Shown: in pieces, positions 35,009 through 42,865 of the stretch
Layout: every line of letters begins with the position of its first letter
Numbering within the stretch: the stretch's first letter is position 1
DNA from: Ignavibacteriales bacterium
GTDB taxonomy: Bacteria > Bacteroidota > Ignavibacteria > Ignavibacteriales > Ignavibacteriaceae
Direction of reading: 5' to 3'
Length of the DNA stretch: 55,511 nt
Assembly: GCA_020061995.1 (NCBI GenBank)
Contig: JAGUXE010000151.1
Location: forward strand, 1 to 55,511
Translations under genes and position numbers: made by a program
The notes under the pieces: model-generated
Seen by the model: only the letters and a program-made list of their open reading frames with translations
The model's database searches: none
Told to the model about the DNA's origin: nothing

Positions 35009-36811
35009 ATGAAAAAAGTTTTTTTCGCAATCGCCTTCCTTTGCGGAATTTCAACCGCACAATATTATGGTGAACGAACAACCGAGCAAAGTTTTGAACC
35101 TTCTGAAGTTTATTTCAAAAGTAATTTACTGAATCCTTTCGGACTATCAATAATACAACAAATAACTCCATACACAATAGATAATCCCTTTCTCAAACTA
35201 ATGCAAAATCCGGGAGATTTATATTCCGATAAACAATCTTTATTTTTATATATCGACTTTCGGGGCGAACGAGAAGTGCGCCAGTACTACGATCAAGTAA
35301 TGCCTCTTTACAGTATCGACTATTCAAGAACAATTGGTTATGATTACCGATGGATGGCATCGCCTCAAGCTGAACCTGAGCCTTTCGTATCACTCGGTTT
35401 TTTGAAGTATGTAACAGACAAATTAATGATCGGCGGGACTTATCAATTAATAAATAGTAAATCAAATTATTACAATTCCCCTTATTCATATTATGGATGG
35501 AATCCTTATTTAGACGGATTCGGAATTAGAACAATGGAAACAAGTGCAGGCGCACCAACTGTTGATCGTTATTCGGGAAGTGATAACCTTAAAACAAAAG
35601 CTCATCTTGCAACTCTTTATACAGGGTATCAAATTTCTGATGAACTTTCTACCGGATTAACTTTCAGTTATGTTAATCATTCACGAAACGGTGAATACGG
35701 AAATACTACAAGAAGCGAATATTCTTCAACCGGTATGGATGACTATTATTATTCAAACCAAACCGGAAAAGACCATTCGTACTCGCATTATGATCTTTCG
35801 GCGGGAATAAAATATCTTATTAATTCAAAAACTTCTCTTGGTATTAAAGGAGGATTCCTTTCGGGAAACGGGAATCAACTAAACAATTCATTTAACGATT
35901 ATCAGTATAAGTATAATACGCCAAATGTCTCTTCTAATTGGAATTACTCTTATTCAAAATCATCTTCGAAGCAAGAATATAATCAAGATGGAAACTCATT
36001 TTACGCAGGTTTGAATATTCATCATCAACTCAACGAATCAACTACCATTTTAGGATATTACGACTACAGAAATACCAATATCGATCTTTCAAACTCATCT
36101 TTAGTTTCGGATACTTCAAATTACAATAGCAGATGGACATCAACTTATAATTCGGTTGTTTATAATTACTCCGGTATCTCATCACTTAAGGATGAAAGGA
36201 TTGGTTCCGGCACCAGAAAGCTTTCAGAACATAAAATATTTGGCGGTGTTAAAGTAAAACTTAATGAATCAAGCAGTGTAACAACCGGAATTTTCTACAG
36301 CTCTAATTCTATTGATGTAAATAGCACTGAACCTGTTAAAGCATATCGTTATTCCAAGTCATTAAGTTCAGCATCTGATAATAGCTATTCATATAATTAT
36401 GAATATAAATTGATTGAAGATAAACGCCTTGAATGGAATTACACATCAACTAGTAACTCAATTCAGATCCCCGTTATCTTGAACTTTGTGCTCAATCAAA
36501 ACTGGACACTGACATTAGGCATCAACAAAGTAATGAAGGACTGGGAAGTTAAACAACAAACATTGGCTCATTTTGCATTAAGAGACAAAACCGATAACGG
36601 AGTTAATAACAAAGAGATAAACTTTATAGAAAGATACACACAGCCGGACGAATCATACACTGAAGAATACACACATATGTTTGTAGGATTCGAAGCCAAC
36701 ATATCAAAAATGTTTACTTTGAGATTATTAATTGAACCGGAAATATTCAATGAACGGAATGAGTTCAATTTATTAAATCAATGGTGGTTAGGGTTTGAAG
36801 TAAGGTTATAA
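35009..36811 (+). CDS. Probable outer-membrane beta-barrel protein, Tyr/Ser-rich
   Basis: About 600 residues. The frame opens at 34964, but the ATG at 35009 gives a good signal peptide (MKKVFFAIAFLCGISTAQ) and has GGGG about 6 bases upstream. The mature protein is rich in Tyr, Ser and Asn in alternating strands (for example LSTGLTFSYVNHSRNGEYG) and ends in WWLGFEVRL, a typical last barrel strand with C-terminal aromatic and Leu. No known family is recognised. It stands alone, divergent from clpB and convergent with corA. Confidence 0.7.
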   Translation: MKKVFFAIAFLCGISTAQYYGERTTEQSFEPSEVYFKSNLLNPFGLSIIQQITPYTIDNPFLKLMQNPGDLYSDKQSLFLYIDFRGEREVRQYYDQVMPLYSIDYSRTIGYDYRWMASPQAEPEPFVSLGFLKYVTDKLMIGGTYQLINSKSNYYNSPYSYYGWNPYLDGFGIRTMETSAGAPTVDRYSGSDNLKTKAHLATLYTGYQISDELSTGLTFSYVNHSRNGEYGNTTRSEYSSTGMDDYYYSNQTGKDHSYSHYDLSAGIKYLINSKTSLGIKGGFLSGNGNQLNNSFNDYQYKYNTPNVSSNWNYSYSKSSSKQEYNQDGNSFYAGLNIHHQLNESTTILGYYDYRNTNIDLSNSSLVSDTSNYNSRWTSTYNSVVYNYSGISSLKDERIGSGTRKLSEHKIFGGVKVKLNESSSVTTGIFYSSNSIDVNSTEPVKAYRYSKSLSSASDNSYSYNYEYKLIEDKRLEWNYTSTSNSIQIPVILNFVLNQNWTLTLGINKVMKDWEVKQQTLAHFALRDKTDNGVNNKEINFIERYTQPDESYTEEYTHMFVGFEANISKMFTLRLLIEPEIFNERNEFNLLNQWWLGFEVRL

Positions 36812-36845
36812 TTCCAGAGCATTTCTGCGGTTAATATTTTTTGTG

Positions 36846-36880
36846 TTTCTTTGCTTTCTCTGCGTCTCTGCGAGAAATTG
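36846..36880. repeat. Degenerate intergenic repeat, copy 2
   Basis: TTTCTTTGCTTTCTCTGCGT followed by CTCTGCGAGAAATTG in the convergent gap after the outer-membrane protein gene. It shares CTTTGC-TCTCTGCG-GAGA with the other copies. Confidence 0.55.
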
Positions 36881-36915
36881 TTTTCAAGAAATCAAATTGC
36901 AGTAAATTAACTTAC

Positions 36916-37794
36916 TTACATAATCTTTTTTCTCTTAAACCAAATAAAAATAGTAACGGCTATTGAAACCATTACCCCAAGAATCAGAAAATAGCCGCTT
37001 TCCCATTTTAGTTCAGGCATGTTAACGAAGTTCATTCCATAGATTCCCGCGATGAATGTCAAAGGTAAAAAGAAAGCCGAAAAGATTGTCAGTAGTTTCA
37101 TCACTTCATTACTTCTTTGAGCAGTCACCGATATATAAGAGTTCAAAATTGTAGTTGCATCTTCCAGTACTTCATCATATTGTAAAAGATAACGAATGGT
37201 CGTTTCTCTCAAATCCTGTAAAGTTGAATTCAGTTCTGGTTTTACAGTGATAAGATTTAATACATTCTGGGTTAAGTGCAATATCTTTTTAGATATTCTG
37301 GCTTTTGATTTTTGATAATAGAGTGATTCAATAGAAATTGAACCCCCGCTTTTCAAGAAAATCTCTCCTTCGAATTTATCCATCTTATCGCTTTGATACT
37401 GCAGTGGTTCCTCAAATGTTAAAAGCATACTATTAATGATACGTAACATTATAGATTCGCTACAGTCAAACTCACCAGTTAGATTCTTTAAAAAGTCAAA
37501 CGAAGCTCTGTGAATAGTGATTAGTCTTTTTTCGTTTATGAAAAAAGCAATTTTATTAGATAGTTCTCCAACGGTGGTAACATCCTCCGCCAAGTCAGCT
37601 GAATAGGCTCTTAAAATTAAAAATGTATACTCATTCACTTTTTCAATTTTGGGAAGATGTCCGTGCTGTAAACTGTCAACTATTAAATTAATATCGATAT
37701 TAAAAGGTTCGGTTACAGTTTGTAATTCAGCCTTGTCCGGTTTTTCAAGATCAATCCACTCAAAATTACCGTATGTTTTTATTGATTTGCTCAT
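36916..37794 (-). CDS. CorA-like magnesium/divalent cation transporter
   Basis: 292 residues. A long cytoplasmic N-terminal domain is followed by two C-terminal membrane helices. The GMN motif at the pore loop is visible as FIAGIYGMNFVNMP after the helix LLTIFSAFFLPLTFIAGIYG. The second helix is YFLILGVMVSIAVTIFIWF, and the protein ends in Lys-rich KRKKIM. Homopentamers carry Mg2+, Co2+ or Ni2+; selectivity cannot be judged. It is shorter than E. coli CorA (316). Confidence 0.93.
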   Translation of the reverse strand: MSKSIKTYGNFEWIDLEKPDKAELQTVTEPFNIDINLIVDSLQHGHLPKIEKVNEYTFLILRAYSADLAEDVTTVGELSNKIAFFINEKRLITIHRASFDFLKNLTGEFDCSESIMLRIINSMLLTFEEPLQYQSDKMDKFEGEIFLKSGGSISIESLYYQKSKARISKKILHLTQNVLNLITVKPELNSTLQDLRETTIRYLLQYDEVLEDATTILNSYISVTAQRSNEVMKLLTIFSAFFLPLTFIAGIYGMNFVNMPELKWESGYFLILGVMVSIAVTIFIWFKRKKIM

Positions 37795-37983
37795 TTTTTT
37801 TAAAGTTCTTCGTTATTTGCAAACAGACCATATTAGATTTCTATACGTAATATTGCTAATAATTCCCGTCAAAGTCTATTCTTCCTTTTTTCTTTATCTC
37901 ATTCTATTGAAGATTGATTTGCCGTAAAAAGATTCTTATAAATCAAACGAATTTGTTTACCTATTCCGATTTTGTATTGTTTT

Positions 37984-39411
37984 TTAAACGGTTTCAGCTA
38001 TTTTTTTAATCATTCCTTGAAAAATAAAACCGTGAAATGGAAGAACAGAATACCAATATATTCTTCCTAAAAGACCCAACGGTCTGAATGTTGCAGTTTG
38101 TGTTAGTATATTATTCTCGTCGATTTTAAACTCCAACCATGCATCACCGGGCAATTTCATTTCAGCATATAACAACAATCTCTCTTCGTTTTTATCTGCT
38201 AAAAGAACACGCCAAAAATCAAGCGCATCTCCGGGAAATATTTCGTAATCATTTTTCCTGCCTCTTCGCATTCCAACACCGCCGATTAGCTGATCTAAAA
38301 AACCTCTTACTTCCCATAACCAGTTACCATAATACCATCCTGACTTTCCACCGATTGACCATATTTTTTTGAGTGATTCATCGCTGTTATTAACCTTCAA
38401 TTTGCGAATATCCTTAAAGCATCCGTTCACCGGGACTTGAATATATTGCGAAAGTCCTTTGCTTATTATTTCACTTGTCTGTGCATCTTTCCAGCTTGAT
38501 ATTACTTGGTTTTGCTCAATTTTGTCGAATGCCAATTTTATTGAAGTATCGTAATCAATTAGTTTTATTCCAAGTGTTTCGGCTAAATTATTTGGTTGAC
38601 AAATCACCTCAACCTTCATGCTGTTTACTAAATTTTTTGCTAATGCAAATGATGTGGCTGTAACAAATAATAACCAATAAGATGAAATTTTAGGTGTCAT
38701 AACCGGGACAATAACTATTCGCCTTTTTAGTCCCCGTATTTTTGCAAATCGCAAAAGCATTTCTTTATAGCTTAAAACATCTGGTCCGCCGATATCATAA
38801 CTATTATTATATGTTTCGGTGCTGCCGATTACACCTATTAAAAATTCAACAACATTTCGAATAGCAATTGGTTGGGATTTTGTTTTAAGCCATCGCGGTG
38901 TAATCATAAATGGTAGTTTTTCGACCAAATCGCGAATGATTTCAAATGATGCACTCCCCGAACCTACAATTATTCCGGCTCTCAAAGTAGTTAGTGCAAA
39001 ATTAGAATCGGATAAAATAGTCTCTACATTTTTGCGTGACGATAAATGTTTTGATAACTCAACTGAATTAATAATGCCGCTTAAATAAATTACTTGTTTC
39101 GCATTCGTTTGATTGATGCGTTCTTTAAAGTTTTGAGCACATACCTCCTCCATATTCTCAAAGTCGCCGAAGGCTGTTGACATAGAGTGTATTAGATAGT
39201 AGGCGGCATCAATATCATTTGGAATTGTCTGCAGACTCTCTTTTACTAAAAAATCCGCTTCAATTAATTTTAGATTTGAATGATTATACTTTGTAGTATT
39301 AAATCTGTTTTTGTCTCTTACACAACAAACTACTTCGTGTCCATTTTCTAATAGGACGGGCAATAATCTTTGTGCAATATATCCGGTAACACCGGTTAGT
39401 AGAATTTTCAT
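37984..39411 (-). CDS. SDR/NAD(P)-binding protein with C-terminal DUF2867
   Basis: 475 residues. Residues 1 to about 300 form an atypical extended SDR fold with the dinucleotide loop GVTGYIAQ at residues 7-14, plus YYLIHSMSTAFGDFENMEE and IGGPDVLSYKEML. Residues about 320-475 match DUF2867 with WYYGNWLWEVRGFLDQLIGGVGMRRGR, GDALDFWRVL, and RPLGLLGRIYWYSVLPFHGFIFQGM. This two-domain protein is widespread in Bacteroidota and is presumed to be an oxidoreductase of unknown substrate. It stands alone. Confidence 0.87.
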   Translation of the reverse strand: MKILLTGVTGYIAQRLLPVLLENGHEVVCCVRDKNRFNTTKYNHSNLKLIEADFLVKESLQTIPNDIDAAYYLIHSMSTAFGDFENMEEVCAQNFKERINQTNAKQVIYLSGIINSVELSKHLSSRKNVETILSDSNFALTTLRAGIIVGSGSASFEIIRDLVEKLPFMITPRWLKTKSQPIAIRNVVEFLIGVIGSTETYNNSYDIGGPDVLSYKEMLLRFAKIRGLKRRIVIVPVMTPKISSYWLLFVTATSFALAKNLVNSMKVEVICQPNNLAETLGIKLIDYDTSIKLAFDKIEQNQVISSWKDAQTSEIISKGLSQYIQVPVNGCFKDIRKLKVNNSDESLKKIWSIGGKSGWYYGNWLWEVRGFLDQLIGGVGMRRGRKNDYEIFPGDALDFWRVLLADKNEERLLLYAEMKLPGDAWLEFKIDENNILTQTATFRPLGLLGRIYWYSVLPFHGFIFQGMIKKIAETV

Positions 39412-39665
39412 AAGTTAAATTTTGATTCTATTTTTAATTGTTGTTCGAATCTACTCCGTTTCTTCTTTGAAGTAACGTGTAATAGATAAAACAATTCTTC
39501 GGGCTATTTCGTTTCAGTGGAGATGTTTTTTAAATTATTCTTGCTAAAGCGGTTGTTTTTTCAAAAGCAGCATCCTTAAGATTATTAAGATGCGATGACT
39601 TTTCGTCATGGTAATTTATCCTTGAATTGTGTCATTACTATTTATTGATTTCAAATAGCTTTGTT

Positions 39666-40433
39666 CTATCTCTCTGCAATTATCAGCATTTCATAATCTT
39701 CGGTGGTTAATTTATCTTCCTTTGAAAAAGCACCAAGTTTTGCTCCGCAGATTTCAATTTTTGTGAAGCCAAGTGATTTAAGAAGCAAGGTTATTTCACT
39801 CGGCACATAATATCTTTCGTTACAATCCAATTGTTTTACATTTCCGTTATCGTCTTCAAAAGTTGTAACGTTATGGTCACGGAAAGTCATCAAATCAAAG
39901 TGAGTGCTTTTGTAAGTTGCATTCCCATCTTGCTTCCCATCGCCGTGAAATTCATTTACTGAATGATATAGTGGAAATAAACCGTTCAATGTTGTAAAGA
40001 TAAATTTTGCTTTCGGTTTTAATGCTTTTGATACATTTTGTAAAATCTCGTAGTTCATTTCATCCGTTTCCATTAATGGAAATCCCCCTTCGCATAGCAT
40101 TATAGCTGCATCAAACTGATTATCGAAAGGCAAATTTCTTGCATCATGTTTTAATAAATCAATCTTTAAATCAGCAGCTTTCGCTTTCTCTCTTGCTCGT
40201 TCTAATTGCGTCTCCGACAAATCAATACCGGTAACCAAATAACCACGTTTAGATAATTCGATTGTGTGTCTGCCGGTTCCACACCCAACATCAATAATTT
40301 TTAATGACTTATCAAAGTTTAATTCTTTTTCAATGAAATCACATTCACCCAAAGTCCCCTGAGTAAAAATCTCATTGTCATATTTTTGACCGTAATTCTC
40401 AAAAAGTGATTCATACCATTGTTGCTTACTCAT
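39666..40433 (-). CDS. Class I SAM-dependent methyltransferase
   Basis: About 255 residues. Motif I is IIDVGCGTGRHTIELSKRG, then motif II VTGIDLSETQLERA and DAAIMLCEGGFPL. The arrangement resembles the Methyltransf_25/UbiE-like small-molecule methyltransferases; the acceptor is unknown. A TTG at 40445 is in frame, but the ATG at 40433 follows GGGGA at good spacing and is preferred. The 244 bases upstream hold repeat copy 3 and a short plus-strand frame. Confidence 0.88.
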   Translation of the reverse strand: MSKQQWYESLFENYGQKYDNEIFTQGTLGECDFIEKELNFDKSLKIIDVGCGTGRHTIELSKRGYLVTGIDLSETQLERAREKAKAADLKIDLLKHDARNLPFDNQFDAAIMLCEGGFPLMETDEMNYEILQNVSKALKPKAKFIFTTLNGLFPLYHSVNEFHGDGKQDGNATYKSTHFDLMTFRDHNVTTFEDDNGNVKQLDCNERYYVPSEITLLLKSLGFTKIEICGAKLGAFSKEDKLTTEDYEMLIIAER

Positions 40434-40500
40434 TTGATTCCCCAATTATTCTTAATGTTAATTTCGTCTGTAAAAATAATCAATTCATTTTATTTTTTTG

Positions 40501-40545
40501 TCTTCTTGGCGACTTAGCGAGAGATTGCCTTTTGTTTTTCTTCGC
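40501..40545. repeat. Degenerate intergenic repeat, copy 3
   Basis: TCTTCTTGGCGACTTAGCGA followed by GAGATTGCC and a T-rich stretch ending TTCTTCGCG. It sits directly upstream of the truncated-looking frame at 40566. Confidence 0.55.
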
Positions 40546-40565
40546 GCTTTCGTAAATCCTCCCCC

Positions 40566-40688
40566 TTGTATTCAGAAGCAATAGTACATAAATTTAAGGT
40601 AAATGAATTGGGATTAGTTGTGAGTAATCGTATCGATCAGGAAGATTTATTTTTCATAGCACAAAAGTTAAAAGAGAAGAACCGATAA
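40566..40688 (+). pseudogene. Short open frame, possibly the C-terminal remnant of a truncated gene
   Basis: From TTG at 40566 (or GTG at 40620) a 40-codon frame ends VSNRIDQEDLFFIAQKLKEK then NR-stop, one base before the ATG of the next gene, which implies translational coupling. No N-terminal domain is present, and repeat copy 3 lies immediately upstream. It could be what remains of a nucleotidyltransferase-type partner of the next gene (inference), or a genuine very small protein. Confidence 0.3.
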
Positions 40689-40689
40689 A

Positions 40690-40884
40690 ATGATTAAGAA
40701 ATTCAAAACATTCGAAGAAGCGCAGCGTGATCTTTGGGTTATGAACCCTGATGAAGCATACTATCAAAGACTAAAAGAATTTTACGATTTTGCCTTAACA
40801 TTCAACAAACGAAAACTACCGCGTGGAGTCTTCAAATTCAAAACCTTTGAAGAAGCCCGACAGCACCGCCAAACCCTCAAATAA
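40690..40884 (+). CDS. Small conserved hypothetical protein (FKTFEEAxRDLW family)
   Basis: 64 residues, beginning MIKKFKTFEEAQRDLWVMNP with DEAYYQRLKEFYDFA, and ending in PRGVFKFKTFEEARQHR. The N- and C-terminal FKTFEEAR repeats and the central PDEAYY motif recall a family of short proteins often encoded beside small nucleotidyltransferases (recollection, not a search). The function is unknown. The ATG follows the stop of the upstream short frame by one base. A related small-protein/nucleotidyltransferase pair occurs at 50369-50957. Confidence 0.6.
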   Translation: MIKKFKTFEEAQRDLWVMNPDEAYYQRLKEFYDFALTFNKRKLPRGVFKFKTFEEARQHRQTLK

Positions 40885-40920
40885 AAACCTTTAATCTCTC
40901 CAAGCAATTGCTTTCTACTT

Positions 40921-41033
40921 TTTTTGCGTCTCTTATAGAAATTGCTTTTTGTCTTCTTAGCGCCTCTGCGACTTTGCGAGAGAATGCCTTATATTTCCCT
41001 TTGCTTTCTCTGCGTATCAGCGTGAGAAAATCG
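40921..41033. repeat. Cluster of three degenerate intergenic repeat units (copy 4)
   Basis: Units begin at 40921 (TTTTTGCGTCTCTTATAGAA), 40953 (CTTCTTAGCGCCTCTGCGAC, continuing TTTGCGAGAGAATG) and 40998 (CCCTTTGCTTTCTCTGCGTA, continuing TCAGCGTGAGAAAATCG). They are spaced 30 to 45 bases apart and are related but not identical. Confidence 0.6.
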
Positions 41034-41128
41034 TTTTTCGCCAAAACGCAAACTTTATATTTAATCACAACAGTAACGGGAAATCGATTTATAAACATTC
41101 ATCGCCGAAATTTCACTTTATCGTTTTT

Positions 41129-41251
41129 CTATTCTTCCGTCAGAATAACGGGCAAATCTTCACGGTGTGCACAGAAAATAAAAGGATTCCCCATTCTCCA
41201 CTGTGAGCCCAATTTTTCAACTCCGAGAACTTTTTTCATTCTTGTTTTCAT
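41129..41251 (-). pseudogene. 40-residue frame, probable N-terminal gene fragment
   Basis: ATG at 41251 (or 41239) to TAG at 41129. The product contains VEKLGSQWRMGNPFIFCAHR and reads like the beginning of a folded protein, but it stops after 40 residues with nothing in another frame to continue it. The repeat cluster lies about 100 bases downstream. No family is assigned with confidence. It could also be an intact micro-protein. Confidence 0.35.
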
Positions 41252-41302
41252 TTTCTTTATATCTCTATTTTGATAATAGATTTACATTACACTTACTAAA
41301 CT

Positions 41303-42637
41303 TTAGTATCGCAAACTATCTTCAGCCATTTTTGTAACTGCCTCATTTTCAAAATTGTAAAGTCTAACGTAGGTCTGAGAAGAGTTGTTACTGTTCTGTG
41401 GTGTAATAACTACAAAAGTCCTTCTTGTCGGAACAATATTATTATGATCAATCCATGTTCCCGTATTTGCATATACTGATTTTAGACCATTATGGTTGTT
41501 GGAAGATTCAATTTTGGGGTCGTGTGTATGCCCAAAGATAACAATTCTTTTATCTGAGTTCGGATTCAAAAAGTATTGAATCTTTGCCTGATTATCTGAT
41601 TCACTCGCTTTAGCAGCATTTGCGATTGCCTGACCGGTTGGAATATTAACAGCCACATGATTTAGAGCTTGTCTTTGACTCCATGTGTCCTGAATTCCCT
41701 TATAAAGATAAACATCGATAAACCCACCTGAAGTCGTTTGATACGGGAGTAAATCGTTTACAGAATAAGTCCCCGTGAATCCGTCAATGTTTGTCACAAT
41801 AATATCCTCATCAAATCTATTCTCTATCGTAAGATAATTAATTGCCCATTCCCAAATTTTCCAGTATACAAAGAGTAAACTTTGACTTTCGTTGCCGGAG
41901 GCATTTGGAATAACTACATTTAAAGTATCGATTGGAGTCGGGTAATTTTGTATTACATGGAGAGCGGCTATTCTTGTGAAAAAGTATCCCGGAGGTGTTA
42001 TGTTCCCCGATGCAATATCTTGATTTGAAAACTGATCCGGAGCGCAGAAGAAATTGTAGCGGTGTCCATGCTCAATAGCTATTTTTGGATAAGCTGAAGG
42101 TGTATATGTCCCTAACCCTTGTTGGGAATCTCTCGCTTGATTTATTCCGGGAAGAATAAGGTTTACATTTGCCGAAGTAATTGTTAAATCATGATTCCCC
42201 GGAACATAAGTAACTAATATTTTCCCTTCTTGAATTATGTTATTGAGAACATCAATCACTCCTTTGTTAGTTCTTGCTATCCGTTGAACAAAATCAGCCT
42301 GATCTTTTCCATCGTAAGTATTTACATTTGCAGGGACAAACCATTCATCTAATAAGTCTCCCGCTATAACAAGCTCAGCAACATTTGGAGCAGCCTTGAT
42401 TTGTTTGAGCAACTTCTCAAGCGCACCAAGATTCTCTTTAATTTCAGAATATGCAAGGTCTGCACCAAGATGAATATCACTCATAACAACTATCATATTC
42501 CTCTCAGCACCGCCATTACTGAATGGGTTTATTACAGTATCCGCCGGACCTGTTGGATCGGATTTATTACACGATATAAGTAATGTTAGTAAGAACATCA
42601 CCGATATCAACCATAAACTCTTCAAATAAATTTTCAA
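41303..42637 (-). CDS. Metallophosphoesterase lipoprotein
   Basis: About 444 residues. The calcineurin-like metal-binding series is complete: SDIHLG, GDLLDEW, GNHDL, a later EHGHRYNFF and GHTHDP. A lipoprotein signal ends at the lipobox in LLTLLISC, so the enzyme is probably anchored on the periplasmic face or exported. The frame can open at TTG 42670, but a TTG at 42637 gives a standard signal peptide (MKIYLKSLWLISVMFLLTLL) and is preferred; neither has a strong ribosome-binding site. The phosphoester substrate is unknown. It is divergent from leuS. Confidence 0.85.
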   Translation of the reverse strand: MKIYLKSLWLISVMFLLTLLISCNKSDPTGPADTVINPFSNGGAERNMIVVMSDIHLGADLAYSEIKENLGALEKLLKQIKAAPNVAELVIAGDLLDEWFVPANVNTYDGKDQADFVQRIARTNKGVIDVLNNIIQEGKILVTYVPGNHDLTITSANVNLILPGINQARDSQQGLGTYTPSAYPKIAIEHGHRYNFFCAPDQFSNQDIASGNITPPGYFFTRIAALHVIQNYPTPIDTLNVVIPNASGNESQSLLFVYWKIWEWAINYLTIENRFDEDIIVTNIDGFTGTYSVNDLLPYQTTSGGFIDVYLYKGIQDTWSQRQALNHVAVNIPTGQAIANAAKASESDNQAKIQYFLNPNSDKRIVIFGHTHDPKIESSNNHNGLKSVYANTGTWIDHNNIVPTRRTFVVITPQNSNNSSQTYVRLYNFENEAVTKMAEDSLRY

Positions 42638-42741
42638 AACATTGGACTTTCTTTCGTACAGCAAAATCAAAAACTCTTTATAAGTATCTCTCTAAAGTAC
42701 GCATTATTACGTCTCGGTTTTAGAGCATTTGTATGCCCCTG

Positions 42742-42773
42742 TTTTTGCTTTCTCTGCGAGAGATTATTTTTTG
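42742..42773. repeat. Degenerate intergenic repeat, copy 5
   Basis: TTTTTGCTTTCTCTGCGAGA then GATTATTTTTTG, in the divergent gap between the phosphoesterase and leuS genes. Confidence 0.5.
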
Positions 42774-42865
42774 TTTTTCCCTTTCCTTCCTCCCCTCATT
42801 TGATTTCCCTCTCGATTTAGGTAAATTTATGCTTATATTTTTTCACAATCTGATAGATACTGATT

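Larger units (their letters stand above)
40885..41302. other. Intergenic region rich in repeats with one gene fragment
   Basis: It contains three units of the degenerate repeat (about 40921-41033) and a 40-codon minus-strand frame at 41129-41251 described separately. Longer frames across this stretch overlap the repeat units and do not look coding. Confidence 0.5.

Noticed and set aside
39440..39462. Possible tRNA (GTTCGAATCTACTCC string)
   Set aside because: The TTCGAATC string resembles a T-arm, but no acceptor stem, D-arm or anticodon arm could be paired upstream.
40908..41273. 121-codon plus-strand frame
   Set aside because: It runs through the three repeat units and opposes a better short frame; its composition follows the repeat, so it is not a gene.
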